A stretch of DNA of 34,813 nucleotides from JBLHKW01 sp047618565 (GTDB lineage Bacteria > Planctomycetota > UBA1135 > GCA-002686595): positions 1 to 34,813 of the forward strand of contig JBLHKW010000040.1 in assembly GCA_047618565.1 (NCBI GenBank), written 5' to 3'. Made by a program: the position numbers and the translations under genes. This document shows positions 1 to 8,312 of this stretch, piece by piece (the stretch's first letter is position 1; each line of letters opens with the position of its first letter). The notes under the pieces are model-generated. The model did no database searches, was not told where the DNA came from, and saw only the letters and a program-made list of their open reading frames with translations.

Positions 1-826
1 CGCGCGATTGCTCGCGCAGTGCTCCGGAATCATCGATCTTGGGCAGGCCGCGCAGATCGCAATGCATGAGATGCCGCTGGAAGAGCCTGAGGTCCGCGTC
101 CGAGATCACGTGGTCCTGGTTCCAGGTTTCCACGGCCTGCGCCAGGCGCGCGTGGTCGCCTTCCTCGTCGTAATCAGGGATGTAGCGCTGCACGAACTCG
201 GTCGGCGCCTGATACGGAGAGTGCGGCTCGTAGGTCTGGAAGAAGCAGAGGAACGGACTCGTGCTGGCCTCCCCCATCCAGGAGATGGAGCGCTCGATGG
301 TGGCGATCAGGCGGCTCGGGTAGCGACGATTGGACGTGTAGCCGTCCGCATCGCCCGGATGCTCCGGGTAGACGTCGAAGCCCTGCCCGAGCCCGAAGTC
401 GGCCTTTGCGTAGCCGCCCTCGGTGAAGGCACCGGTGCGGTAGCCGACGGCCTTCAGGGCCTCGGCCAGGGTAACCACATCATCGCTCAACAGGCCCGGA
501 TCGGGACTGGCCTTCACCTCGTGGGCATCGGGGTAGAGCGACGTCATGAGCGAGATCAAGGACGGGGCGGTCCACGGGGCGACCGTTTGCGCGTTGTCAA
601 AGACCGTGAAGTCGCGCGTGAAGGCGTCCAGGGCAGGCGACGTGTCGCGTTCGTAACCGTAGAAGCCCAGGTGATCGGGGCGTACCGTGTCGAGGGACAC
701 GATCAGAACATTCTTCCGGGGTGCAGCTGTCTGCACTTCCGTGCCGCCGCATGCGGTCAGCATGGAGAATGAAAGCAAGCTGCCGCACAGCGGCAGCGAC
801 ATGGGGATGGCGCGCAGGGACTTCAT
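1..826 (-). CDS. Sulfatase-like (alkaline phosphatase superfamily) lipoprotein, partial at left edge
   Basis: The frame is open to the left edge, so the C-terminal part is missing; about 275 codons are seen. The N-terminus from the ATG at 826 is a lipoprotein signal with lipobox LTAC (Cys26); another in-frame ATG lies at 841. The body begins with the sulfatase metal-site signature SLDTVRPDH (Asp46), then TVAPWTAPSLISLMTSLYP around residues 81-99. In true sulfatases this second motif reads C/S-x-P-x-R and its Cys or Ser becomes formylglycine. Here the position is Thr86 and the Arg is Leu, so a formylglycine enzyme is unlikely; Thr nucleophiles occur in related phosphotransferases such as LtaS. 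The protein is probably membrane-anchored and acts outside the cytoplasm on an unknown substrate. A homologue with the same substitution lies at 19403-20860. Fold assignment is firm, activity is not known. Confidence 0.85.
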   Translation of the reverse strand, partial: MKSLRAIPMSLPLCGSLLSFSMLTACGGTEVQTAAPRKNVLIVSLDTVRPDHLGFYGYERDTSPALDAFTRDFTVFDNAQTVAPWTAPSLISLMTSLYPDAHEVKASPDPGLLSDDVVTLAEALKAVGYRTGAFTEGGYAKADFGLGQGFDVYPEHPGDADGYTSNRRYPSRLIATIERSISWMGEASTSPFLCFFQTYEPHSPYQAPTEFVQRYIPDYDEEGDHARLAQAVETWNQDHVISDADLRLFQRHLMHCDLRGLPKIDDSGALREQSR

Positions 827-874
827 CTGTCTTTCAAGCATAGGCCACAGGGAGGTCCGGGGTGCGCTTATTGA

Positions 875-893
875 CGTTCGCGTTCAGCGAACG
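875..893 (-). terminator. Stem-loop just after the small membrane protein gene
   Basis: Arms CGTTCGC (875-881) and GCGAACG (887-893) pair perfectly over 7 bp with a 5-nt loop. They begin 2 nt after the TAA stop (896-898) of the minus-strand gene. There is no clear U-run, so this may be a weak terminator or a 3'-end stabiliser. An alternative 6-bp pairing (880-885 with 889-894) overlaps it. Confidence 0.35.
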
Positions 894-895
894 CC

Positions 896-1252
896 TTATT
901 CAGAGCGGCGGAAGTTTGCGACCATGCCGATCATCGTCGCGAGCGGAAAGAAGCGCGTGGGTGGAAGCGTGCAGTAGAGCCCGCAGACCAAGGAGGCCAG
1001 CATGCGGTGGCGGGGCGCGAAGCCCACGTGCTTGGCCAGCACGTAGCCCGCGATCAGTCCGGCGGGAAAGCCGAGCAAGGGCGAGAACGATCCCAGGTCC
1101 ACCACGTCGATGATCAGGCCCGCGATGACCGGACTGAGGCTACGCCGCAGGCGCCGCGCGGTGTCACCGCTGGAGCTGGCAGGGGCCTCTTCCTCCATCG
1201 GCTCGGCGACGACCTCGATGACCTCGCGCTTCTGTTCAGGTGTCTGCGACAT
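896..1252 (-). CDS. Small membrane protein of unknown function
   Basis: From the ATG at 1252 this gives 118 residues: a polar, Glu-rich N-terminal stretch (about residues 1-30), a short basic segment (RRLRR), then two hydrophobic segments (SPVIAGLIIDVVDLGSFSPL and LGFPAGLIAGYVLAKHVGF), a loop, a third weaker hydrophobic segment (MLASLVCGLYCTLP) and a basic tail. The Gly/Pro-containing hairpin looks like an inner-membrane protein. The frame stays open upstream to 1432, but that extension reads like non-coding sequence. No good Shine-Dalgarno precedes 1252. I do not recognise the family and give no function. It diverges from the propeller gene at 1481. Confidence 0.65.
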   Translation of the reverse strand: MSQTPEQKREVIEVVAEPMEEEAPASSSGDTARRLRRSLSPVIAGLIIDVVDLGSFSPLLGFPAGLIAGYVLAKHVGFAPRHRMLASLVCGLYCTLPPTRFFPLATMIGMVANFRRSE

Positions 1253-1375
1253 GGAAGAAATGGCATACCGCGCGCGCCCGAAACGCAGCTCGTTGCTTTT
1301 TTCAGGGTCGACTCGTTCGGTGATCCCGACCGGGCCGCTCTGGGGTCTGTCCATCCTACGCTCGAACATGGGGTA

Positions 1376-1390
1376 GTCTTCAGTGAAGAC
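1376..1390. repeat. Perfect inverted repeat upstream of the first propeller gene
   Basis: GTCTTC (1376-1381) and GAAGAC (1385-1390) form a 6-bp inverted repeat with a 3-nt centre. It lies in the 228-bp divergent region between the small membrane protein and the propeller gene, so it could be an operator half-site pair or a leader hairpin. No convincing -35/-10 pair was found in this region. Confidence 0.3.
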
Positions 1391-1453
1391 CATTGTGAGA
1401 GGCCCGTGGGGGTGCCTTTCAGGGGAAAGCAAGGGTCACCGGCAGGCACCGCA

Positions 1454-1475
1454 GTCGCGAAAGCGACCTGGAGGA
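1454..1475 (+). promoter_or_regulatory. GNRA-loop hairpin and strong ribosome binding site before a TTG start
   Basis: GTCGC (1454-1458), tetraloop GAAA (1459-1462) and GCGAC (1463-1467) form a compact hairpin. It is followed at once by GGAGGA (1470-1475), a near-perfect Shine-Dalgarno, 5 nt before the TTG at 1481. The Shine-Dalgarno placement is the reason for choosing the TTG rather than the much longer open frame that starts at 1007. Confidence 0.65.
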
Positions 1476-1480
1476 AACAA

Positions 1481-3850
1481 TTGAACAGACAGAAAACTAT
1501 TCTGATCGTAGGTCTGGGTCTCGCGAGTACAGCGTGCGGAGGTGGCGGAGGGGCCGCACCGGGCGCTCCCGCCGCGCCGGAGACCTTTGGAGTTGAGTAC
1601 GGCTCGAGTTCGGTCCTTTATCTGAGCCAGGTGCCGATCCAGGTCAACCGACCGACCGTCAGCGGCGACCCAGTGACCTGGAGCATCTCCCCCGCCCTTC
1701 CGGGCGGGCTGACCTTCAGCACGGTAGACGGTTCCATATCGGGCATCCCGGCCGCGACCAGCGCGGCCGTGGACTACGCCATCCACACCGAGGATTCCAA
1801 CGGCGACGCGATCGACTCGGTCGTCCGTGTCGGCGTCGTCGAGCCCGCCCGCATGGCCTTCGTCGCCAGCGCCGCGGACGACACCATCTCGACCTACGTC
1901 GTCGACGCGTTCACGGGCGAAATGCGACTGCGCAGCTTCCTGAACGCTCCCGCCGGCGAGGAGATTCCCGAAGCCGTCGTCGTGCACCCGAACGGCCGCT
2001 TCCTGTTCGTGCCCAACCTGGGCGACGGGATCGGATCGTCGCTGATCTCCACCTACACACTGGACGAGGCTAGCGGCACCTTGACCGCCGGCGCCTCCGT
2101 CGCCACGGGCATAGGCCCGCATGCGATGGAGCTCGACGCGGCCGGCGAGTTCGCCTACGTCACCGCCCTGGGATCCGACTCGGTCTTCGTCTACAGCATC
2201 GATCAGACATCCGGCGCACTGACCCAGGTAGGCCTGCCCGTGTCGACCGAGAACGGCCCGAACTCGATCTCGCTCGACCCGTCCGGCCGCTTCGCCTACG
2301 TCACCAACAGCCTCTCGAACTCGCTCTCGAGCTTCCCGGTAGACGACGCGACGGGCGAACTCTCGAGCACCCTGCCGGCGACGCTCCTGGCGGGCAGCCC
2401 GGTGGGCGTCACCTTCGGCCCGAACGGCAAGCACTTCTACCTGGTCCTGGCGGACACGGACAGCGTCCAGCCCTTCTCGATCGACGAGGTCTCGGGCGCC
2501 CCGCTGGCGCAGAACTCGGCCGCCACGGGACAGCTTCCGAACTCCGTCAGCGTGCACCCGACCGGCCGCTTCGCCTACGTCACCAACGCCACCGCCAACA
2601 CGGTCTCGCGCTACGAGATCGGGGCGGACGGTGAGCTCTCACCCCTCGCGACGACCGACACGGCAGCACAGCCGCGCGGTATCCAGTTCGACGCCTCCGG
2701 GATGCACGCCTACATGCTGACCGGCGCATCGAACGACATCACCATCTTCTCGGTCAATCCCGCCAGCGGTGACCTGGTGTCGACCGGCACGAGCCGTACA
2801 CGCTCGGAGCCCGCCGCACTGGCGATGACCTTCGGGGCAGCTCCCACCAGGCAACTGGCGCGCTACAGCTACGTGGTGAACGCCGAGTCCGGCGACATCA
2901 CCAGCTTCTCCATCGACCCGGTCGACGGCAGCCTGACCGAGCTCGGCCTCGCGGCGCTCTCCGGCATCGAGCCGGCCGACGCCGTCGCGGACCTGGCCGG
3001 ACGCTTCCTGTTCGTCAGCGATCGCACCGAGCGCAACCTGCGCACCTTCGCGATCAGCCAGGTGGACGGCACACTGACCCAGGTCGGCGCGCCAGCCATC
3101 GTCGTGGGCCGCCCGCGCGGTCTGGCACTCGAGCCCTCGGGCCGCTTCCTGTTCATCGCGGCGCGCGGCGCCAACCTGATCACCTCGTACTCGATCGATC
3201 CCGCCACGGGCGTCCTGACTGAGCTCGCCTCGGCGGCCGCCGGCACCGATCCGCGGCACGTGACCGTCGATCCGACCGGGCGCTTCGTCTACTCGTCGGA
3301 CGAGAACTCCCAGAGCATCACCTCGTACCGCATCCAGGACGGCCAGTTCGTCGAGGGTCCGTTCACGGTCATCGCACCGGGCAACCCGCAGGAGCTGCGC
3401 TTCACGCCCAGCGGCGAACGCACCTACGCGGCGATGAGTGACTCCAACATCCTGGTGCCCTACTCGGTCGACCAGGAGACGGGCGAGCTGACTCCGATCC
3501 CGCCCGGACGCGCCACCGGTGGACAGCCGGAAGCCCTCGAACTGCACCCGAATGGTCAGTTCGCCTACGCCGCGATCTCGGACTACCCGAGCGGCACCGG
3601 CCACGTCACCTTCTACAACATAGTGCAGTCCACCGGGAAGCTTCAGGGCCAGGTCGAGATCCCGACCGGACTCAACCCGGTCGACCTCTGGGTCGAGCCC
3701 CAGGGGCGTTTCCTGTACGTCCTCAACCAGGGCAGCGACGACCTGACGATCCTCGAGATCAACCCGCAGACGGGTATCCCGACGGTGCGCGAGAACGTTG
3801 CAACCGGCCTCAAGCCGGGCTCGATCACCTCGACCAGTTTCCTGCAATAG
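1481..3850 (+). CDS. Double seven-bladed beta-propeller lipoprotein (lactonase/YbhE-like) with N-terminal putative Ig domain
   Basis: The TTG start gives a 789-residue protein. It has a lipoprotein signal whose Cys (LASTAC) is followed by a Gly-rich linker. A putative Ig domain (PVTWSISPALPGGLTFS...GSISGIPA) comes next, then 14 propeller repeats of the form GRFxYVxNxxxNxxSxxxIDxxTGxL. These are typical of the lactonase/6-phosphogluconolactonase-like seven-bladed propeller family (PF10282). Fourteen repeats make two propellers, split after repeat 7 by a linker with SRTRSEPAALAM near 2795-2850. The protein is probably lipid-anchored and exposed outside the cytoplasm; binding or scaffolding is as likely as catalysis. 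A paralogue with the same plan is at 5865-8261, and a gamma-glutamyltransferase lies between them. Substrate unknown. Confidence 0.88.
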   Translation: MNRQKTILIVGLGLASTACGGGGGAAPGAPAAPETFGVEYGSSSVLYLSQVPIQVNRPTVSGDPVTWSISPALPGGLTFSTVDGSISGIPAATSAAVDYAIHTEDSNGDAIDSVVRVGVVEPARMAFVASAADDTISTYVVDAFTGEMRLRSFLNAPAGEEIPEAVVVHPNGRFLFVPNLGDGIGSSLISTYTLDEASGTLTAGASVATGIGPHAMELDAAGEFAYVTALGSDSVFVYSIDQTSGALTQVGLPVSTENGPNSISLDPSGRFAYVTNSLSNSLSSFPVDDATGELSSTLPATLLAGSPVGVTFGPNGKHFYLVLADTDSVQPFSIDEVSGAPLAQNSAATGQLPNSVSVHPTGRFAYVTNATANTVSRYEIGADGELSPLATTDTAAQPRGIQFDASGMHAYMLTGASNDITIFSVNPASGDLVSTGTSRTRSEPAALAMTFGAAPTRQLARYSYVVNAESGDITSFSIDPVDGSLTELGLAALSGIEPADAVADLAGRFLFVSDRTERNLRTFAISQVDGTLTQVGAPAIVVGRPRGLALEPSGRFLFIAARGANLITSYSIDPATGVLTELASAAAGTDPRHVTVDPTGRFVYSSDENSQSITSYRIQDGQFVEGPFTVIAPGNPQELRFTPSGERTYAAMSDSNILVPYSVDQETGELTPIPPGRATGGQPEALELHPNGQFAYAAISDYPSGTGHVTFYNIVQSTGKLQGQVEIPTGLNPVDLWVEPQGRFLYVLNQGSDDLTILEINPQTGIPTVRENVATGLKPGSITSTSFLQ

Positions 3851-3891
3851 GACAAGACTCGGCCGGGGCGGTCGGGCATGGTCAAAGCACC

Positions 3892-5595
3892 ATGCTCACA
3901 TCCTGCATCGCCCTGGCCTGGCTATCCGCATCCCCGCTTGCTCTCCCCGCCGGCCCCGGCGACCGCGTCACAGGCCGCCCCTTCGCCACCCGCTCCGAGG
4001 TGATCGCGAAACACGGGATGGCCGCCACGAGCCAACCCCTGGCGACCCAGGTCGCGCTCGACATCCTCAAGCAAGGGGGTAGCGCGGTCGACGCGGCCAT
4101 CGCGGCCAACGCCATGCTCGGACTGGTGGAGCCGACCGGCAACGGGCTCGGCGGAGACCTGTTCGCGATCGTCTGGGACGAAGAGGCGCAACGACTCTTC
4201 GGGCTCAACGCCAGCGGGCGTTCGCCGGCCTCGTTGACGATCGAGGAGTTTCAGAAGCGCGCTCTGGAGTCGGTGCCCAAGCGCGGTCCGCTCCCGGTCA
4301 GCGTTCCCGGCTGCGCGGACGGGTGGTTCGAGCTGCACGGCAAGTTCGGCAAGCTCAGCATGGAGCAGGTGCTTGCGCCGGCCATCCGGTACGCCCGTGA
4401 GGGAGCGCCGATCACCGAGCTGATCGCCTACTACTGGGCCAAGAACGCCGAGAAGCTGGCCAAGTACGACGGGTTCAGCGAGACGTTCATGCCGGACGGA
4501 CACGTGCTCGCAAAGGGCGAGCTGTTTCGCAACCCGCGGCTCGCGAACACGCTCGAGCTTCTCGCGAAGGAGGGCCGCGATGCGTTCTACAAGGGCGAGA
4601 TCGCGGGACGCATCGCCGACTACATGAAGCGTCAGGGCGGATTCCTGACACGCGAAGACCTGGCTGCGCACACCTCGCAGTGGGTCGAACCCGTCTCGAC
4701 CAGCTACCGCGGGTATGACGTCTGGGAACTGCCGCCCAATGGACAGGGCATCGCCGCGCTGCAGATGCTCAACGTGCTCGAGGCTTACGACCTGCGCAGC
4801 ATGGGCTTCATGAGCGCCGAGTTTGTCCACACGTTCGTCGAGGCCAAGAAGCTCGCCTTCGAGGACCGCGCACGCTCCTACGCCGATCCGGACTTCTTCG
4901 ATGTCCCGCTGACGCGCCTGCTCTCCAAGGAGTACGCCGCGAAACGGCGCGCGCTGATCGATCCGCAGCACGCGGCCAAGAGCTTCCCGAGCGGCAACCC
5001 CGCGCTCGAGGAAGGCGATACGATCTATCTCACCGTTGCGGACGCGGCCGGGAACATGGTCTCGCTGATCCAGAGCAACTACCGCGGCATGGGATCCGGT
5101 ATGACGCCCGACGGGCTGGGATTCATCCTGCAGAACCGCGGCGAGCTGTTCGACCTGCAGCCCGGCCGCGCCAACAGCTACGCGCCACGCAAGCGTCCGT
5201 TCCACACGATCATTCCGGCCTTCATCACGAAGGACGGGAAGCCCCTGGTCAGCTTCGGCGTCATGGGCGGCGCCACCCAGCCCCAAGCGCACGTACTGAT
5301 CGTGGTGAACCTGATCGACTTCGACATGAACCTGCAGGAGGCGGGCGACGCGCCGCGCGCGCTTCACCGCGGGTCGTCCCAGCCGACCGGTGAGGTGATG
5401 AGCGACGGAGGCGTCGTACTGCTCGAATCGGGCCACGAATGGCCCGCTGTGCGCGGCCTGCTCGAGCGCGGACACAAGGTCCAGTGGGATCTGGGGAGCT
5501 ACGGCGGCTACCAGGCCATCCGGCGTGACGCGGCCCACGGCGTCTGGATCGGGGCTTCAGAGTCCCGTAAAGACGGTCAGGCAGCAGGGTACTGA
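3892..5595 (+). CDS. ggt: Gamma-glutamyltransferase (gamma-glutamyl transpeptidase / glutathione hydrolase)
   Basis: At 567 residues this is normal length for the GGT N-terminal-nucleophile hydrolase family. It has a cleavable signal (MLTSCIALAWLSASPLALPAG), so the enzyme is exported. The family start AATSQPLATQVALDILKQGGSAVDAAIAANAMLGLVEPTGNGLGGD is clear. The autoprocessing site that makes the small-subunit N-terminus is at GDTIYLTVADAAGNMVS; Thr377 is the predicted nucleophile. The usual TTH reads TIY here, a family variation. GSGM and the GGATQPQAHV block near the C-terminus also fit. The reaction is hydrolysis or transfer of gamma-glutamyl groups from glutathione and related peptides. 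It follows the first propeller gene by 41 bp, probably in one transcript. No clear Shine-Dalgarno is seen. Confidence 0.93.
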   Translation: MLTSCIALAWLSASPLALPAGPGDRVTGRPFATRSEVIAKHGMAATSQPLATQVALDILKQGGSAVDAAIAANAMLGLVEPTGNGLGGDLFAIVWDEEAQRLFGLNASGRSPASLTIEEFQKRALESVPKRGPLPVSVPGCADGWFELHGKFGKLSMEQVLAPAIRYAREGAPITELIAYYWAKNAEKLAKYDGFSETFMPDGHVLAKGELFRNPRLANTLELLAKEGRDAFYKGEIAGRIADYMKRQGGFLTREDLAAHTSQWVEPVSTSYRGYDVWELPPNGQGIAALQMLNVLEAYDLRSMGFMSAEFVHTFVEAKKLAFEDRARSYADPDFFDVPLTRLLSKEYAAKRRALIDPQHAAKSFPSGNPALEEGDTIYLTVADAAGNMVSLIQSNYRGMGSGMTPDGLGFILQNRGELFDLQPGRANSYAPRKRPFHTIIPAFITKDGKPLVSFGVMGGATQPQAHVLIVVNLIDFDMNLQEAGDAPRALHRGSSQPTGEVMSDGGVVLLESGHEWPAVRGLLERGHKVQWDLGSYGGYQAIRRDAAHGVWIGASESRKDGQAAGY

Positions 5596-5864
5596 GAAAA
5601 GCGCCCCAAGGCGTATGGCCGCATTGGCGCAGCCCAACTAGAGTACGCGGCTAGCGTGACCGGCTGCCTTCCGCGGAATCCGGTCCCCCCCTTGTTGCCC
5701 CCCGGGCTGATCACGCGGTGAGCGAAGTGCTCACTCCCGGAACGGTCCCTCCTCAGACCCCGTCTTGCCCGCCAGGTTCCCTCCCCCCCCGCCCGACCTG
5801 GGCACGCGGGAATCTGGCATGCGTACTCGCATCCCCGCTTTCGAGCGGGCGAGAAATATCAACA
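5596..5864 (+). other. 269-bp intergenic region before the second propeller gene
   Basis: No gene is supported here. The notable element is a UUCG-type hairpin, CCCGCT (5834-5839), loop TTCG (5840-5843), AGCGGG (5844-5849), a perfect 6-bp stem ending 15 nt before the TTG at 5865. C-runs near 5685-5705 and 5775-5790 are low-complexity. TAGAGT near 5640 is a possible -10 box, without a supporting -35. Confidence 0.45.
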
Positions 5865-8261
5865 TTGAAGCAACTCATTGCGATCCTCCCTCTCACCCTG
5901 GCCACGCTTGCCGTCTCATGTGGAGGCGGCGGCAGTGACACCGGTAGCACCACCCCGACGATCACCGCTCCCTCGAACGTCACCTACGGCGCCGACCGGA
6001 CCATCTATCTGAAGGATGTCCGGATCGAGGCCAACCTGCCGTCCGCGTCCGGTGATGCGGCGACCTGGGCCGTCAGCCCCGCGTTGCCCCCGGGCCTGGC
6101 ACTGAACGCCTCGACCGGTGAGATCGCCGGAACCCCGGCCGCGCAGACAGGGCGCGCGACCTACACCGTCACCGCCACCAACGATGCCGGCGAGGCCACG
6201 ACCGACATCGTGATCGCGGTCGAGTTCCCGCCGCGTTTTGCCTACGCCGCCAACCAGGTCGACAACACCGTCTCGCTCTACGTGGTCGATCCGGAAACGG
6301 GCCGCTTCCTGCCCAACGGGTTCTTCGGTTCCCTGCTGGTCCAGGTCGCCCCGCAGCGCGCCATCGCACACCCGACCGGCAAGTGGCTCTACACGCCCAA
6401 CCTCGGTAACCCGGGTGCGGTCTCCCCGAACATCTCGGTCTACACCATCGACCAGACGAGTGGCCGCATCGGCCCCGGCGTCCCGGCCGGCACCGGTGAC
6501 GGTCCCTTTGACATGGACTTCACCCCGGCTGGCCTGAACGCGTACGTCGCGGCCGAGGGATCGAACGCCATCTGGGAGTACGCGATTCATCCGCAGACCG
6601 GTGCGCTCAGCCTGATGTCGGCCCCCATCAGCCACGGCGCGCGCCCGACCGGAATCCGCGTACATCCGACAGGCCGTTTCACCTACGTGGCGTACAACGG
6701 CTCCGGCAAGATCGCCATCTACAATATCGACCCGACCACGGGCGCCCTCAGCCTGAACACGACCCTCGACGTGCCGGCCGATCCGCGACACATGGTCATG
6801 GATCCGGACGGTACGCGCCTTTACGTCAGCGACGACAGCTTCAAGCTGCTCCTGCAATACGACATCGACGTCGTCACTGGGGGCCTCACACTGGTCCGAA
6901 ACCGCCCCATCGGCGGCCCGCCGACGGCCCTGACCATGCACCCCACCGGGGCCTGGATCTACGCGGCCCGATCCAACGGCACCCTGCGCGCCTGGGGCAT
7001 CGACGCCAAGACCGGCGGACTCAGCCTGGCGGACAACAACGTGGCCACGGGCACGGAGCCGGTGGAGATCTCCTTCGACGCGGCCGGCCACTTCGCCTAC
7101 GTCACCAACCGTGGCTCCAACGACGTATCGATCTACAAGGTCGACCTGGCCACGGGAGCCCTGGAGGTCCGCGGTCGGACACGCACGCGCGCGACGCCGG
7201 GCGGATTCACCACGAGCTCCGGCATCGACCGCGCCGTGCAGGAGCCGCGTTTCCTGTACGCCGCAAACGAGACGTCGGACACGCTCACCCCCTATGAGGT
7301 CAGCGCCACGACCGGCCAGCTGACTCCTATCGGTGGAGCGCCGGTGATGACCGGTGCCGGACCGCGCTCGCTCGCGAGTGACCCCAGCGGCAGGTGGCTG
7401 TACACCCTCGATGCGCTCGATAGCAGCATCTCCTTCTACGCGCTGGACCCAGGCACGGGAGCGCCGACCCAGATCGGGTTGCCGCACGTTTTCCCTGGCT
7501 CCGGCATGCCGCGCGCCATCGCCGTCGACAGCTCGGGCCGTTTCGCCTTCGTCACGACCACAGCTGGAAATGTGGAGGCCTACCACATCGACCTGAACAC
7601 CGGCGAGCTGATCTACAAGTTCGGCACGTCCTCCCTGGGCCTGAACCCGGACGCCATCGCGGTCGATCCGACCGGCCAGTTCATCTACGCGATGAATACG
7701 GACTCCAGTAACATCGTGGCGATCCGCTTCGACCAGGGGCACCTGTTCGGCGGCAACGAGGGTGCCTGGATCGTCAGCAAGAACCTGACCACGGTGAGCG
7801 GCGAGGTGACACGCATTCGGTTCTCTCCGAGCGGCGAACGCGCCTACCTCACGATCGCGGGCGACATCGACCAGGTCGTACCCGCCGACATCGACCCGAT
7901 GCACGGCACGCTCACGATCGGGGCCGTCGGAAGCACCGATGGCGCCGATCCCGTGTCAGCCGCCGTGCACCCGAACGGACGCTTCGCGTTCGTGGCCCTG
8001 GCGGGCGGCGGCGTGGCCGGCTTTGGCATCGACCAGGCCACGGGCAGCCTGACGAAGGCCTTCGAGATGATGGTCGGGCTGAACCCGATCGACCTGATCG
8101 TGGACCCGAGCGGCAGGTTCCTGTTCGTGGCCAACGAGGGCGGCGACGACATCTCGCTCTTCGCCATCGACGCCGCGACGGGCATGCTCAGCGCGGATGG
8201 GTCGTTCATGACCGACATGGACCCGCAGGCGATCGAGCTCGTCTCCGGGTTGCGGCAGTAG
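5865..8261 (+). CDS. Second double seven-bladed beta-propeller lipoprotein, paralogue of 1481-3850
   Basis: A TTG start at 5865 gives 798 residues beginning with a textbook lipoprotein signal (KQLIAILPLTLATLAVSC, then GGGG). The frame is open from 5718, but the extra N-terminus is Pro-rich and would bury the signal, so TTG is preferred; the Shine-Dalgarno (GAGA near 5851) is weak. A putative Ig domain (WAVSPALPPGLALNASTGEIAGTPA) precedes 14 propeller repeats (for example GHFAYVTNRGSNDVSIYKVD and GRFLFVANEGGDDISLFAID), again two seven-bladed propellers. They are separated by a linker containing RTRTRATPGG, which matches the RTR linker of the first paralogue. The pair clearly arose by duplication with ggt retained between them. 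It is extracytoplasmic with unknown ligand. Transcription probably ends at the stem-loop 8276-8302. Confidence 0.88.
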   Translation: MKQLIAILPLTLATLAVSCGGGGSDTGSTTPTITAPSNVTYGADRTIYLKDVRIEANLPSASGDAATWAVSPALPPGLALNASTGEIAGTPAAQTGRATYTVTATNDAGEATTDIVIAVEFPPRFAYAANQVDNTVSLYVVDPETGRFLPNGFFGSLLVQVAPQRAIAHPTGKWLYTPNLGNPGAVSPNISVYTIDQTSGRIGPGVPAGTGDGPFDMDFTPAGLNAYVAAEGSNAIWEYAIHPQTGALSLMSAPISHGARPTGIRVHPTGRFTYVAYNGSGKIAIYNIDPTTGALSLNTTLDVPADPRHMVMDPDGTRLYVSDDSFKLLLQYDIDVVTGGLTLVRNRPIGGPPTALTMHPTGAWIYAARSNGTLRAWGIDAKTGGLSLADNNVATGTEPVEISFDAAGHFAYVTNRGSNDVSIYKVDLATGALEVRGRTRTRATPGGFTTSSGIDRAVQEPRFLYAANETSDTLTPYEVSATTGQLTPIGGAPVMTGAGPRSLASDPSGRWLYTLDALDSSISFYALDPGTGAPTQIGLPHVFPGSGMPRAIAVDSSGRFAFVTTTAGNVEAYHIDLNTGELIYKFGTSSLGLNPDAIAVDPTGQFIYAMNTDSSNIVAIRFDQGHLFGGNEGAWIVSKNLTTVSGEVTRIRFSPSGERAYLTIAGDIDQVVPADIDPMHGTLTIGAVGSTDGADPVSAAVHPNGRFAFVALAGGGVAGFGIDQATGSLTKAFEMMVGLNPIDLIVDPSGRFLFVANEGGDDISLFAIDAATGMLSADGSFMTDMDPQAIELVSGLRQ

Positions 8262-8275
8262 CCGCGCGGAATCAA

Positions 8276-8302
8276 GACCCTGGTCCCACGCGGACCAGGG
8301 TC
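8276..8302. terminator. Strong terminator between converging propeller and glyS genes
   Basis: GACCCTGGTCC (8276-8286) and GGACCAGGGTC (8292-8302) pair perfectly over 11 bp with a 5-nt loop. On the plus strand GAGTTTTC follows, giving a rho-independent terminator for the propeller gene. It sits 10 bp beyond the glyS stop, so the same stem probably also ends the minus-strand transcript, where the U-run is weak. Confidence 0.85.
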
Positions 8303-8312
8303 GAGTTTTCCG

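Noticed and set aside
1007..1480. 158-codon N-terminal extension of the first propeller protein
   Set aside because: It would bury the lipoprotein signal and is antisense to the small membrane protein; a strong Shine-Dalgarno points to TTG 1481.
3922..5538. 538-codon frame antisense to ggt
   Set aside because: Low-complexity Arg/Val/Asp-rich translation with no domain; the plus-strand reading is a full-length gamma-glutamyltransferase.
5916..7904. 662-codon frame antisense to the second propeller gene
   Set aside because: Mirror of the propeller repeats in another frame; repetitive GRVDVDGV-like text without signals or a start context.
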